64,000 nucleotides of DNA from Brachyspira pilosicoli. GTDB taxonomy: Bacteria > Spirochaetota > Brachyspiria > Brachyspirales > Brachyspiraceae. Below the pieces are notes generated by a model. It saw only the letters and a list, made by a program, of their open reading frames with translations. It did not search any database and was not told the origin of the DNA. Shown here one piece after another: positions 1 to 8,824 of the stretch (positions within the stretch are counted from its first letter, which is position 1; every line of letters begins with the position of its first letter). The stretch spans positions 1 to 64,000 of the forward strand of contig NZ_SAXY01000055.1 in assembly GCF_008016535.1 (NCBI RefSeq), read 5' to 3'. A program made the translations under genes and the position numbers.

Positions 1-811
1 TATATTTATTTAATCGTGAATAAAATTCTCTCTCGTCTATGCCGTGTACTCTTTCTACTACGCCGTTATATCTTGGTGTTGCTACAGGAATATATCTTCT
101 CTCTAATTTATTTTTTAAGCAGTATTCGTCAAAAATATTTATTTTAGGAGTATTAATACAGCGATAAGTATATTCCATACCATTGTTACCACAGGCACTT
201 CCTTCGGTCGCTGTTTGTATAGCCTGTATCTTAAAAGGTGAAGTTTTTAAGACATATTTTAAGAAAGATAAAGCACTAGAAGGTGTTTTATCTTCATAGA
301 TTTCTCTCCAACTATAACGAGCAGCTAAATCTACAGCAGTGAATTGATAAACTGTTTTTCTGCCTAATTTGATATATTTAGTGTCTATTTGAACTATTTT
401 GCCTTCTTTTTGTATTTTAGAGACAAATTTTCGTTTATCATATCGCTTCTTTTTCTTTTTTGTTTTATATCTCCAAAGATTATTTCTTTTTAGTACATTC
501 TCTATAGCTGTAACACCTATCTTAATGCCTTCACGATTTAAATATGCTTTAATATAATGCTTACCTCGATATTCTTTAGTATAGAGTTTAATAATTAAAT
601 TAATAGCTTCTTGATTATTAAAGATATTTGGGGAAGTTTTTGGTCTAGTGCTAAAATTGGCGACAGTTCCAGTGTCTTTATATTTTTTAAGCCAAGCATA
701 AAAAGTAGATTTGGGTATTTCTTCTATCTTTAAAAATCTTTTAATATTTTTAGTTTCTAATGCTTCATCCACTATAAATAATTTAAATTCTGTGCTATAA
801 TCTTTTTTCAT
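1..811 (-). pseudogene. DDE transposase, copy 1, catalytic motif interrupted by a 24-bp in-frame insertion
   Basis: The protein starts at 811 and runs off the left edge. It has an N-terminal helix-turn-helix, a second HTH with a Lys/Arg-rich linker, and an rve-type integrase core. The first catalytic Asp is visible in QIDTKYIKLG and the last Glu in the RYNGVVER context. The middle Asp, which in the copy at 48.2-49.1 kb lies in IQTDNGIEYT, is gone: 24 bp (187-210) split its codon, giving IQTATEGSACGNNGMEYT. The reading frame stays open but catalysis should be lost. Sequence at the edge (RLNKY) shows that the A-run frameshift of the third copy is absent here. It is called a pseudogene only because the Asp is missing. 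Confidence 0.8.
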
Positions 812-909
812 AGTAGCATCCTTTTTATTTGTTTTCTGTTCAAAATATTATAACAAGGATACTGCTTTTTTTATACTAAAAAATGTCCAATATCTCATAC
901 TCCTAAACA
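1..909 (-). mobile_element. IS481/IS3-like insertion sequence, copy 1 (left end outside window)
   Basis: This is the right-hand part of a roughly 1.06-kb insertion sequence whose left end lies before the window. The right terminus is placed at 909 because identity with the copy ending at 50152 stops there. Read inwards from that end, the terminus starts TGTTTAGGAGTATGAGATAT and is an imperfect inverted repeat of the left end TGTCATGGAGCCATAGATAT seen at 48234 and 49137. Ends in TGT...ACA and a single-ORF DDE transposase fit the IS481 group; the IS3 family is the alternative. The element lies directly upstream of the sugar gene cluster. Confidence 0.85.
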
Positions 910-1111
910 ACATTTTTTATAGATATATTGATTTTTTTGTACTTTATGCTATCATTAAATCGATAGAAAAAATGATTAATTTGTTAAAATTAAAATATTA
1001 TTTTTTATTAGTCCACATTGTAAGTTTTCAAGTACTTTCAAATAAAATTACTTTTAATCATTTAAAATCAGTTTTTGCTTTAAAATTTATAATAAAGGAG
1101 TAATAATTATT

Positions 1112-1540
1112 ATGGAAATATTGTTAGTTTCTCACAAAGGTATTGCTTCAGGCATGAAATCTGCAATGAAGATGATAATTGGGGAAGACTCTCAAGAGCT
1201 TAAAATATTAGAACTTACAGAAGAAGAGGGAATAGATATATTTTCTAAAAACTTAGAAGAATCTATAACAAATTGGCTTTCAGATGAAAATAAAAAAGGC
1301 ATTATATTTGCTGATCTTAATGGCGGTGCTCCGTATAATCAAATTGATGGTATTTTGCAAAAGCATAATTTAAAAGACAGAGTTAAAGTTATTACCGGTA
1401 TGAATCTTGCTATTATTATAGATGCCTTATATAAAGACATTGATGTAAATAATTCAGATGAAATATATGAGATTATGAAGGCAGGAAAAGAAGCAATATT
1501 ATGTATGGATTTAGATTCTAATACAAGTGATAATAGATAA
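1112..1540 (+). CDS. PTS mannose/fructose/sorbose-family EIIA component
   Basis: This cytoplasmic phosphocarrier accepts phosphate from HPr on a His and passes it to an EIIB partner during sugar uptake. At 142 residues it is the length of a single EIIA-Man domain. The phospho-site His is H8 in LLVSHKGIASGM, and the family signature FADLNGGAPYNQ follows the mid-domain strand. An AAGGAG ribosome site precedes the ATG. No EIIB, EIIC or EIID lies in the window; the gene stands between an insertion sequence and a GH35 galactosidase 35 bp downstream. In streptococci GH35 bgaC is linked to a complete Man-type PTS, so this looks like the 3' remnant or distal end of such an operon. The domain call is firm; the sugar is unknown. 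Confidence 0.88.
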   Translation: MEILLVSHKGIASGMKSAMKMIIGEDSQELKILELTEEEGIDIFSKNLEESITNWLSDENKKGIIFADLNGGAPYNQIDGILQKHNLKDRVKVITGMNLAIIIDALYKDIDVNNSDEIYEIMKAGKEAILCMDLDSNTSDNR

Positions 1541-1575
1541 ATTAGCTATACAAAAATTAAAATAGGGATATTGAA

Positions 1576-3354
1576 ATGAGTATTTTTGAAGTTAAAGAAG
1601 AATTCATATTAAACGGCAAGCCCATAAAAATTTTATCTGGAGCTATTCATTATTTTAGATTTGTAAAAGAATATTGGCAAGATTGTCTTTATAATTTAAA
1701 AGCAGCAGGATTTAATACTGTTGAAACATATATACCTTGGAATATTCATGAGGTAGATGAAGGAGTTTTCGATTTTTCCGGCAATAAAGATATAGCATCT
1801 TTTATTAAGCTTGCACAGAAAATGGATTTATTAGTTATATTAAGACCTACTCCTTATATATGTGCTGAGTGGGAATTCGGCGGGCTTCCTGCATGGCTTT
1901 TAAGATATGATAATATTAAAGTTCGCACTAATACAGAATTATTTTTAAGCAAAGTTGATGCTTACTATAAAGAATTATTTAAACATATTGCAGATTTACA
2001 AATTACTAAAAATGGTACTGTAATTATGATGCAGATTGAAAATGAGTATGGTTCATTTGGCAATGACAAAGAGTATCTTAAAGCTTTAAAAAACATTATG
2101 ATTAAATATGGTGCGGAAGTTCCTTTATTTACTTCTGATGGAGCTTGGGACGCTGTTTTGGAAGCTGGAACATTGGTAGATTATGGAATATTAGCTACTG
2201 TTAATTTTGGTTCTAAGGCTAAAGAAAGTTTTGATGATACAGAAAAATTCTTTGAAAGAAAAGGCATAAAAAAGCCATTAATGTGTATGGAATTTTGGGA
2301 CGGTTGGTTTAATTTATGGAAAGAGCCTATAATCAAAAGAGGTGCTGATGATTTTATTATGGAAGTGAAAGAAATTTTAAAAAGAGGCAGCATCAATTTA
2401 TATATGTTTATAGGAGGAACTAATTTCGGCTTTTATAATGGTACGTCTGTAACGGGTTATACTGATTTTCCTCAAATTACATCTTATGATTATGATGCCG
2501 TTCTCACGGAATGGGGAGAGCCTACAGAGAAATTTTATAAACTTCAGAAACTTATAAATGAATTATACCCGGAAATAAAAACTTTTGAGCCTAAAGACCA
2601 TAAAAGAGCAGATTTCGGCGAGGCAAAACTTAAAGATAAAACTTCATTATTTTCAGTTGTAGATAAAATATCAAAATGTCAGAAAAGTGATGCCCCTATC
2701 ACTATGGAAAAAGCAGGAAGCGGATATGGTTATATGCTCTATAGAACTAAAGTAAAAGGCTTTGATAATAACATGAATGTGAGAGCTGTTGGGGCTTCAG
2801 ACAGAGTTCATTTTTATTTGAATGGAGAATATAAAGGCGTTAAATATCAAGATGAGCTTATAGAGCCTATTGAAATGCATTTTAATAATGGAGATAATAT
2901 ATTAGAATTATTGGTTGAGAATGTAGGACGTGTTAATTATGGTTATAAGCTTCAGGAATGCAGTCAAGTTAAGGGTATTCGTATAGGAGTTATGGCTGAT
3001 ATACATTTTGAAACAGGCTTTGAGCAATATGCTTTATCTCTTGATAATATAAAAGATGTGGATTTCAGCTCTAAATGGATAGAAAATACTCCTTCATTTT
3101 ACAGATATGAATTTGAAGTTAAGGAAGCTGCAGATACTTTCCTTGATTGTTCTAAACTTGGAAAGGGTGCGGCATTTATAAATGGGTTTAATTTAGGAAG
3201 ATATTGGAGTGAAGGACCTGTATGTTACTTATATATACCTGCTCCTCTTTTAAAAACGGGATTAAATGAAATTATAGTATTTGAAACAGAGAATGTATTA
3301 TCTGAGAGTTTGGCACTTAAAGATAAACCTACTTATAAAGAAATAAAAAAATAA
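1576..3354 (+). CDS. Glycoside hydrolase family 35 beta-galactosidase
   Basis: The enzyme hydrolyses terminal beta-galactosides. The 592-residue protein has no signal peptide, so it is probably cytoplasmic and acts on imported, possibly phosphorylated, sugar. The N-terminal TIM barrel (about 1-330) has the GH35 signatures SGAIHYFR, NTVETYIPWN and RPTPYICAEWEFGGLP. The acid/base is E157 in QIENEYG and the nucleophile E239 in MCMEFWDGW. Beta-sandwich domains follow, as in BgaC-type enzymes. It lies 35 bp after the EIIA gene and is probably cotranscribed. Substrate linkage (beta-1,3 in BgaC) cannot be read from sequence alone. Confidence 0.93.
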   Translation: MSIFEVKEEFILNGKPIKILSGAIHYFRFVKEYWQDCLYNLKAAGFNTVETYIPWNIHEVDEGVFDFSGNKDIASFIKLAQKMDLLVILRPTPYICAEWEFGGLPAWLLRYDNIKVRTNTELFLSKVDAYYKELFKHIADLQITKNGTVIMMQIENEYGSFGNDKEYLKALKNIMIKYGAEVPLFTSDGAWDAVLEAGTLVDYGILATVNFGSKAKESFDDTEKFFERKGIKKPLMCMEFWDGWFNLWKEPIIKRGADDFIMEVKEILKRGSINLYMFIGGTNFGFYNGTSVTGYTDFPQITSYDYDAVLTEWGEPTEKFYKLQKLINELYPEIKTFEPKDHKRADFGEAKLKDKTSLFSVVDKISKCQKSDAPITMEKAGSGYGYMLYRTKVKGFDNNMNVRAVGASDRVHFYLNGEYKGVKYQDELIEPIEMHFNNGDNILELLVENVGRVNYGYKLQECSQVKGIRIGVMADIHFETGFEQYALSLDNIKDVDFSSKWIENTPSFYRYEFEVKEAADTFLDCSKLGKGAAFINGFNLGRYWSEGPVCYLYIPAPLLKTGLNEIIVFETENVLSESLALKDKPTYKEIKK

Positions 3355-3431
3355 TATAAGGTAAAAATTTATTATACCGATAGTTAATAGTAAGAACTTT
3401 AATTAAAACTATAATTTGCAGTGTAATATCT

Positions 3432-4226
3432 ATGAAACATTTTTTATTTATATTTTTATTTTTTTGTTTATCTTTATATTCTCAAACAAATACAGCTACT
3501 ACAAGTTTAAGAATAGATACTAATTTTTTTATGTCATCTTTTAACGGTAAATTACAGCCTGCTTGGGTTTATATAGGAGAGGCTAAAAGGGCTATAAACA
3601 ATGGTGATACTTCTTATGCTCTATTTGTTATGAATAAAACTTTATTATATTATCCTGAAAACGCTGATGCTCATTATTTTTTGGGTGTGATATATGAAAG
3701 CGAAGCAGGAAGCCCTGCAGAGCAAGGCGGAATTGCTACATACCGTTTGGCTGTAGAAGAATATAAAAAATCAATACAATTTGCAAATAATTTAACTATA
3801 CCTTCATATAAATATGATGCTTACTTTAATTTGCTTGACATATATGAAAAACTCATAGACCAAACTAATTATGCCAATACAGAACAAGAAATTATTAATA
3901 TGGCTGAAAGAAGCTATAATAAAATGGAAAAAGGAAGAATATATTTTAAATTGGCAGAACATTATGATGCAAGAAACAGAAGAACTTCAGCAATTGATTA
4001 TTATAGACAAGCATATTTAAATGGCTACAGACAAAAATTATCTTTATTTAGAATATCTATAATATATAGAAAGATGCGTAATTATGTACAAGAGAAAGAG
4101 ACTCTTATGCTTGCAAGCGGATATAGTTTTCAAAATGAAGAGCCTTCTAATTTTGAAGTTGAAAAGATTATTATAAGCAGATTAGAAGAGCTTAAAAATG
4201 TAAAAATACCTAAAAAAATATATTAA
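3432..4226 (+). CDS. Exported TPR-repeat protein of unknown function
   Basis: The first 18 residues form a hydrophobic signal peptide (MKHFLFIFLFFCLSLYSQ) with likely cleavage after LYS, so the protein should be periplasmic. The rest, to residue 264, is helical with TPR-like pairs such as ALFVMNKTLLYYPENADAHY and KLAEHYDARNRRTSAIDYYR, suggesting a protein-binding scaffold. A TATAAT-like box lies about 20 bp upstream of the ATG. The next gene, an esterase, begins 16 bp after the stop, so the two are probably cotranscribed. I recognise no specific family. Confidence 0.75.
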   Translation: MKHFLFIFLFFCLSLYSQTNTATTSLRIDTNFFMSSFNGKLQPAWVYIGEAKRAINNGDTSYALFVMNKTLLYYPENADAHYFLGVIYESEAGSPAEQGGIATYRLAVEEYKKSIQFANNLTIPSYKYDAYFNLLDIYEKLIDQTNYANTEQEIINMAERSYNKMEKGRIYFKLAEHYDARNRRTSAIDYYRQAYLNGYRQKLSLFRISIIYRKMRNYVQEKETLMLASGYSFQNEEPSNFEVEKIIISRLEELKNVKIPKKIY

Positions 4227-4242
4227 TAAATAGGAAATAATA

Positions 4243-5205
4243 ATGGCTTTTTTTGATTTATCTATAGATGAACTTTATCAATATAAAGGAAGCTCCGAAG
4301 AACCAAGCGATTTTGACAGTTTTTGGCTTAACACTATAAAAGAAAATAATCATAAACCAGAGGCAAAATATAATTTAATACAAACACATTTAAAGTTTTT
4401 TGATGTGTTTGAAGTAAGTTTTTTAGGCTATAACAAGCATACTATAAACGGCTGGTACATAGCACCAAAAAATAGTGATAAATTAACTTGTGTAGTTCAA
4501 TATTTAGGATATGGAAATGGAAGAGATTTTCCTATTAGTCATATAGTTTTTCCATCTGCAGGCTATAGTGTATTTGTAATGGAAACTAGGGGGCAGGGTG
4601 CTGAAGATGGTAATGGTGCTTCAACAATTGACCCTGAAGGCTACGGAGTGCATGCAGACGGATTTCTTACAAAAGGAATATTAGACAAAAACGATTATTA
4701 TTATAAAAGAGTTTTTATAGATGCTCTAAAGGCAATAGAAGCTGCTAAAGAACATCCATCAACAGATAAAATTGTTATAAACGGTTCTAGTCAAGGAGGA
4801 GGAATTGTCTTAGCTGCATGTGCTTTAAGTGAGCTTTCAAACATAAAAATAGATGCTATGATAGCTGATGTGCCTTTTTTGTGTGATTATAAAAGGGCTT
4901 CCACTATTACAGATACTTTGCCTTATAATGAAATAGTGAGATACTGCAAAACAAATAGAGATAAAGAAAATATAGTTTTTAATACGCTTTCATATTTTGA
5001 CGGAGCATTTTTTGCTAAGAGGGCTAAAGCAAAAGCATTATTTTCTGTTGGGCTTATGGATATATTAGTGCCTCCTTCAACAGTGTTTGCTGCCTATAAT
5101 AATTATGCAGGAGAGAAGTCTATTGAAGTTTATACTTTTAACGGACACGAGGGCGGAGATAATTATCATATAGAAAAGAAGTTGGATTTTTTAAGCAGAT
5201 TATAA
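4243..5205 (+). CDS. Acetyl xylan esterase / cephalosporin-C deacetylase family (CE7)
   Basis: This alpha/beta hydrolase of the AXE1 family removes O-acetyl groups from small sugars and xylo-oligosaccharides. The 320-residue length is typical. The nucleophile is S183 in the GSSQGGG elbow, the acid D273 in GLMDILVPPS, and the base H302 in NGHEGG. The family motif METRGQG lies near residue 115 and GYGNGR near 90. No signal peptide is present, as in most CE7 enzymes. With the GH35 enzyme and EIIA it suggests intracellular trimming of acetylated galactosides or oligosaccharides. Confidence 0.9.
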   Translation: MAFFDLSIDELYQYKGSSEEPSDFDSFWLNTIKENNHKPEAKYNLIQTHLKFFDVFEVSFLGYNKHTINGWYIAPKNSDKLTCVVQYLGYGNGRDFPISHIVFPSAGYSVFVMETRGQGAEDGNGASTIDPEGYGVHADGFLTKGILDKNDYYYKRVFIDALKAIEAAKEHPSTDKIVINGSSQGGGIVLAACALSELSNIKIDAMIADVPFLCDYKRASTITDTLPYNEIVRYCKTNRDKENIVFNTLSYFDGAFFAKRAKAKALFSVGLMDILVPPSTVFAAYNNYAGEKSIEVYTFNGHEGGDNYHIEKKLDFLSRL

Positions 5206-5249
5206 TATTTTTAAAGTATACTAAAATAAATATTTTTGGTAAATTATTT

Positions 5250-5565
5250 TATTGTTCTTTTCCCAGCCTTCGCTATGCGGACTTTGTCAAAGTTTTACCC
5301 TTCGCCTACGCTTCGCGAAAGTGCAAATATTTAAGTTTTATATAGTATATAAAATAATATAATATATTCTTTGTTATACTTCATAAAAATGCAGTTCTTT
5401 TGGTTCTTTTATACCAATAAAAGAACTGGGGGTGCGGGGGCTAGTCCCCGCAAATAATTTAAAAAAACTAATTTTTAATAAACTTTAAAATTTTCAATGT
5501 ATATTGAAACAATAATTTTTTATCAACTTTTTCCCGTAGCAAAAAGTTGCAAAAAGTACAAGTAA
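5250..5565 (+). repeat. Mosaic intergenic repeat, region A (beta, alpha, beta modules)
   Basis: This fills the gap between two convergent genes (5206-5669). A GC-rich beta block with ACTTTGTCAAAG at 5280-5291 and CTTCGCGAAAGTGCAAAT at about 5310-5328 is followed by an AT linker. An alpha block begins ATGCAGTTCTTTTGGTTC at 5389, contains the hairpin AGTTCTTTTATTGG-type arms and ends GGGGGCTAGTCCCCGC. A second linker leads to CAACTTTTTCCCG at 5524. The same order recurs in other gaps of the window on either strand. The alpha block can be read as a 22-codon ORF, but other copies contain stops or frame changes, so I treat it as repeat. Confidence 0.8.
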
Positions 5566-5669
5566 AAAATGATAGTAAACCATAATAATTTATATATAAT
5601 ATAAATTATTAATTAGTATAATGGTATTTAACAAAATACTTAAAAATCTTTAATACATAATAAAATTGC

Positions 5670-7661
5670 TCAAGAATCTGGCTTCAATGTTGCTTTGAGG
5701 TTTGAGAAAAACTCTTCTTCGTCCATTGCCATATCTTCTGGAAGACCTTTTCTCATCTCTTCCAAAAATATTGACGGAGTGCATTCCACATCTCTTCCCT
5801 GCTTTTTTCTTTTCATACAGTATGTTAATGTGAGGTGCTTTTTTGCCCTTGTCATAGCTACATAGCAAAGTCTTCTCTCTTCTTCTATCTCTCTGTCCGA
5901 TGAACTTTTATGATGCGGAAGTATGCCGTCTTCCATGCCGCATATATAAACATAAGGAAACTCCAACCCCTTTGCAGCATGTATACTCATAAGCATTACA
6001 CCTTTCTTTTTCTCTTCTTCATTATTTTCTTCTATGCTCATTAAAAGTATTCTGTCTAAATAATTTTTTAGAGTTGCATTTTTATTTCCTTTCTCATATT
6101 CTGCTATACCATTCATTAGAGATTCAATGTTTTCTATTTTTTTGCTTCCCTGCTCTTTTGTATCGCTTGAGTTTAATACTTCATTATGATATGCGATTGT
6201 ATCTAAAAACTTATTAATATTTTCGTAAAGTTTAGGTTTTTCTAATGTGTTTTTATCAACTGTAAAGACTTCATTATAATGATGAATAATATCCAAAAAA
6301 TCTTTTATGCCTGTTTTTGCCTTTGGAGGTATATCATCTATATTCTCATAGTCGAGTAATGTTTGATATAATGACACTCCATTTTTTATGCTTATTTCAT
6401 TTAGATTATTAATTGCAACTGCCCCTATTCCTCTTTTTGGTATATTAATAACTCTCAAAAGAGAAACTTCATCTTCTGGATTAACGAATAAGTTTAAATA
6501 TGCAAGTATATCTTTAATTTCTTTTCTTTCATAAAATTGAAAAGCACCAACAACAGTATATGGAATACCTCTAAATCTCAAAGCCTCTTCAAAAATACGC
6601 GACTGAGAGTTCATTCTAAACAGTATAGCAAAGTTTTCGTAGTTTAAATTTTTGCTTATTGCAGTTTGTGTAATATTTTCTGCTATAAACTGTGCCTCAT
6701 CTCTCTCATCTTCGCAAGGCATAATAACAGGAGGTATACCCTCATCATTAACAGCAACAACCTCTTTTGCCTTTCTTTGTGTATTGTTGCTTATTACAGC
6801 ATGAGCCGCTTCAAGTATAGCTTTAGTGCTTCTGTAATTTTTGTTTAATGTAATTATTTTAGCTTCTGGATATTCGTTTTCAAAAGAAAGTATATTTGAT
6901 ACATCAGCTCCTCTAAAAGCATATATACTCTGGTCATCATCGCCTACAACGACTATGTTTTTATATTTTGAAGCTAAAAGACTTGTGAGCTTATATTGTG
7001 CTAAATTAGTATCCTGATATTCATCAACCATAATATATTTAAATCTCTCTTGATATTTGTCTAAAACATCAGGAAAATGAATATATAAATCAATAGTTAA
7101 ATCAATAAGGTCATTAAAATCAACAGCATTATACCCTTTCAAATAATTCTGATAAACCTCATAAACTCTTTTAGCAATCTTCTCCAAATCATCATGAGGC
7201 ACTACTTCATTTGGCTTTATTAAATTGTTTTTGTATCTGTCTATATACCAAGCAAAAAGATTTTCATCATAATTAAGAGTATTTACTTTAACTTCTCTCA
7301 AAATATTTCTTATAAGAGTTCTGCTGTCTGAAGAAGAATATATACTAAAGTTTTTTTTGTATCCAAGCTTATCTATATCTAATTTAAGCACCCTCACACA
7401 AAAAGAATGAAAAGTGCTGATTACCAATTGTTTAGGTTTTTCTTTAAGCAAACTAGCTATTCTCTCACGCATTTCATTTGCTGCTTTATTTGTAAAAGTA
7501 ACAGCAAGTATATTACTAGGATCTACTCCGTTTTTTATTAAATAGGCAATTCTCTCTGTAATTACTCTAGTCTTACCGCTTCCTGCACCAGCTAATGCAA
7601 GCATAGGACCGTTAATATGCTCTACAGCTTTTTTTTGCTCTTCATTTAACATTAATGCCAT
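5670..7661 (-). CDS. uvrD: UvrD/Rep/PcrA-type superfamily 1 DNA helicase
   Basis: This ATP-driven 3'-5' DNA helicase acts in excision repair, mismatch repair and clearing of stalled forks. All SF1A motifs are visible in order: Walker A GAGSGKT at residues 25-31, motif Ia TFTNKAANEMRER, motif II VDEYQDTN, motif III GDDDQSIYAFRGAD, motif IV NYRS, motif V SIHAAKGLEFPYVY and motif VI YVAMTRAKKHL. At 663 residues it lacks the longer tail of many UvrD/PcrA proteins and is closer to Rep in size, so the exact orthologue is uncertain. It stands alone, with mosaic repeats on both sides. Confidence 0.93.
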   Translation of the reverse strand: MALMLNEEQKKAVEHINGPMLALAGAGSGKTRVITERIAYLIKNGVDPSNILAVTFTNKAANEMRERIASLLKEKPKQLVISTFHSFCVRVLKLDIDKLGYKKNFSIYSSSDSRTLIRNILREVKVNTLNYDENLFAWYIDRYKNNLIKPNEVVPHDDLEKIAKRVYEVYQNYLKGYNAVDFNDLIDLTIDLYIHFPDVLDKYQERFKYIMVDEYQDTNLAQYKLTSLLASKYKNIVVVGDDDQSIYAFRGADVSNILSFENEYPEAKIITLNKNYRSTKAILEAAHAVISNNTQRKAKEVVAVNDEGIPPVIMPCEDERDEAQFIAENITQTAISKNLNYENFAILFRMNSQSRIFEEALRFRGIPYTVVGAFQFYERKEIKDILAYLNLFVNPEDEVSLLRVINIPKRGIGAVAINNLNEISIKNGVSLYQTLLDYENIDDIPPKAKTGIKDFLDIIHHYNEVFTVDKNTLEKPKLYENINKFLDTIAYHNEVLNSSDTKEQGSKKIENIESLMNGIAEYEKGNKNATLKNYLDRILLMSIEENNEEEKKKGVMLMSIHAAKGLEFPYVYICGMEDGILPHHKSSSDREIEEERRLCYVAMTRAKKHLTLTYCMKRKKQGRDVECTPSIFLEEMRKGLPEDMAMDEEEFFSNLKATLKPDS

Positions 7662-7734
7662 AAAAAATAAAAAACCCTTTATTTATATAAGTTGGAAATT
7701 TATTATATATTATAACGAAATATATACAAGCATA

Positions 7735-8032
7735 GGGGTTGGGGCAAAGCCCAGCAAATAATAAAAATAAAAAAAGTTAAAAATTTCAGTATATTCTGAA
7801 ATAAGTATATTTTGTTATATGATTTTTTATTCAACTTTTTCCCGCCTTCGCGGTGCGGACTTCGTCAAAGTTGCAAAAAGTGCAAACATCTTAACTCTAT
7901 ATGTTGGAATATGTATTAGTATAAAATAATAAATTTATTTTAATCTGAAAAAATGCAGTTCTTTTGCTTCTTTTATATCAATAAAATAACTGGGGTGCGG
8001 GGCAAAGCCACCACAAATAATAAAATTTAATA
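7735..8032 (+). repeat. Mosaic intergenic repeat, region B (alpha tail, beta, alpha)
   Basis: This occupies most of the 392-bp gap between the helicase start and the thioesterase stop. The order is an alpha tail (GGGGCAAAGCCCAGC near 7741), a linker carrying TTTCAGTATATTCTGAAA, a beta block from CAACTTTTTCCCGCC (7835) through GGACTTCGTCAAAGTTGC, a second linker, and a complete alpha block from ATGCAGTTCTTTTGCTTC (7954) to GGGGCAAAGCC. It is the plus-strand counterpart of the inverted arrangement at 25.1-25.4 and 44.5-44.8 kb. I see no other gene in this gap. Confidence 0.8.
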
Positions 8033-8053
8033 AATTTAAATCAATAAATTCAA

Positions 8054-8566
8054 TTATGGTATTGCTATAGTTTGAGGGTCTGTTTCTTTTTTCTCCACAT
8101 ACCAATCTTCTTCATTGTTTGGGTCCATTTCCGCTATTTGCTCTAAACTCATGCATATATAATTGCCTTTTGCTGTTACTGCTATTGTGTCATCATTAAG
8201 AAGTATATACCCTTCTCCTTCATACATTCTGCCATTGCCGTAAGTAATTTTTCCAATTATTCTAATTTCTTCATTGATAGGTACAGGCTTTTTATATTTT
8301 GTTGTAAGCGTTGTTGTAACTCCCCATTTATCTTCACCTGTATAAGGCATCATTGCTCTTCCTATAGTTTCATCTAAAATAGCAGCAAGTATACCGCCAT
8401 GCACTCTTCCGGGGTATCCTTGATGATAATCTTTAAAAGTTACCAAAGCACAAAGTGATTTATCTTCAAGTTCAAAAAACTCCGCTTTCAAACTTAAATC
8501 ATTTTTAAATCCGCATACTAAACACATTCTTGAATTGTTCTGTTTATTTAATACTTTTAATTCCAT
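8054..8566 (-). CDS. PaaI/4HBT hotdog-fold thioesterase
   Basis: It is predicted to hydrolyse acyl-CoA or related thioesters in the cytoplasm. The 170-residue protein has the hotdog signature RVHGGILAAILDET, with HGG at 56-58 and D65/E66. The strand YKKPVPINEEIRIIGKI follows, as in PaaI/4HBT enzymes. The N-terminus carries CLVCG, a Cys pair seen in a subgroup of these proteins. An AAGGAC ribosome site precedes the ATG. It is probably monocistronic, and its acyl substrate cannot be inferred from the neighbours. Confidence 0.85.
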   Translation of the reverse strand: MELKVLNKQNNSRMCLVCGFKNDLSLKAEFFELEDKSLCALVTFKDYHQGYPGRVHGGILAAILDETIGRAMMPYTGEDKWGVTTTLTTKYKKPVPINEEIRIIGKITYGNGRMYEGEGYILLNDDTIAVTAKGNYICMSLEQIAEMDPNNEEDWYVEKKETDPQTIAIP

Positions 8567-8758
8567 AAAAATGTCCTTATCTATTAAATATAATTATAAT
8601 ATTATATACTAAAAACTTGATTAACAATATACCAAACTAATTAGGTTTTATCAATTTTTAATTATAAAAAAATGCTATTAATATTTAATTTTATGAACTC
8701 AATAGATTTATGAATAAATTTACAATTTCTATATAAAAAATATAATTTTGTTTAAAAT

Positions 8759-8791
8759 ATAGATACCCAAGCATTAAGCTCAGGTATCTAT
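8759..8791 (-). terminator. Rho-independent terminator of feoB
   Basis: ATAGATACC (8759-8767) and GGTATCTAT (8783-8791) form a nine-pair stem with a 15-base loop. On the minus strand the stem is followed by TATTTTAAAC. It lies 34 bp after the FeoB stop. The gap from 8567 to 8824 holds nothing else that I recognise. Confidence 0.75.
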
Positions 8792-8824
8792 GATTTTAAT
8801 AAAAAATAGGTTATATTATGAAGT

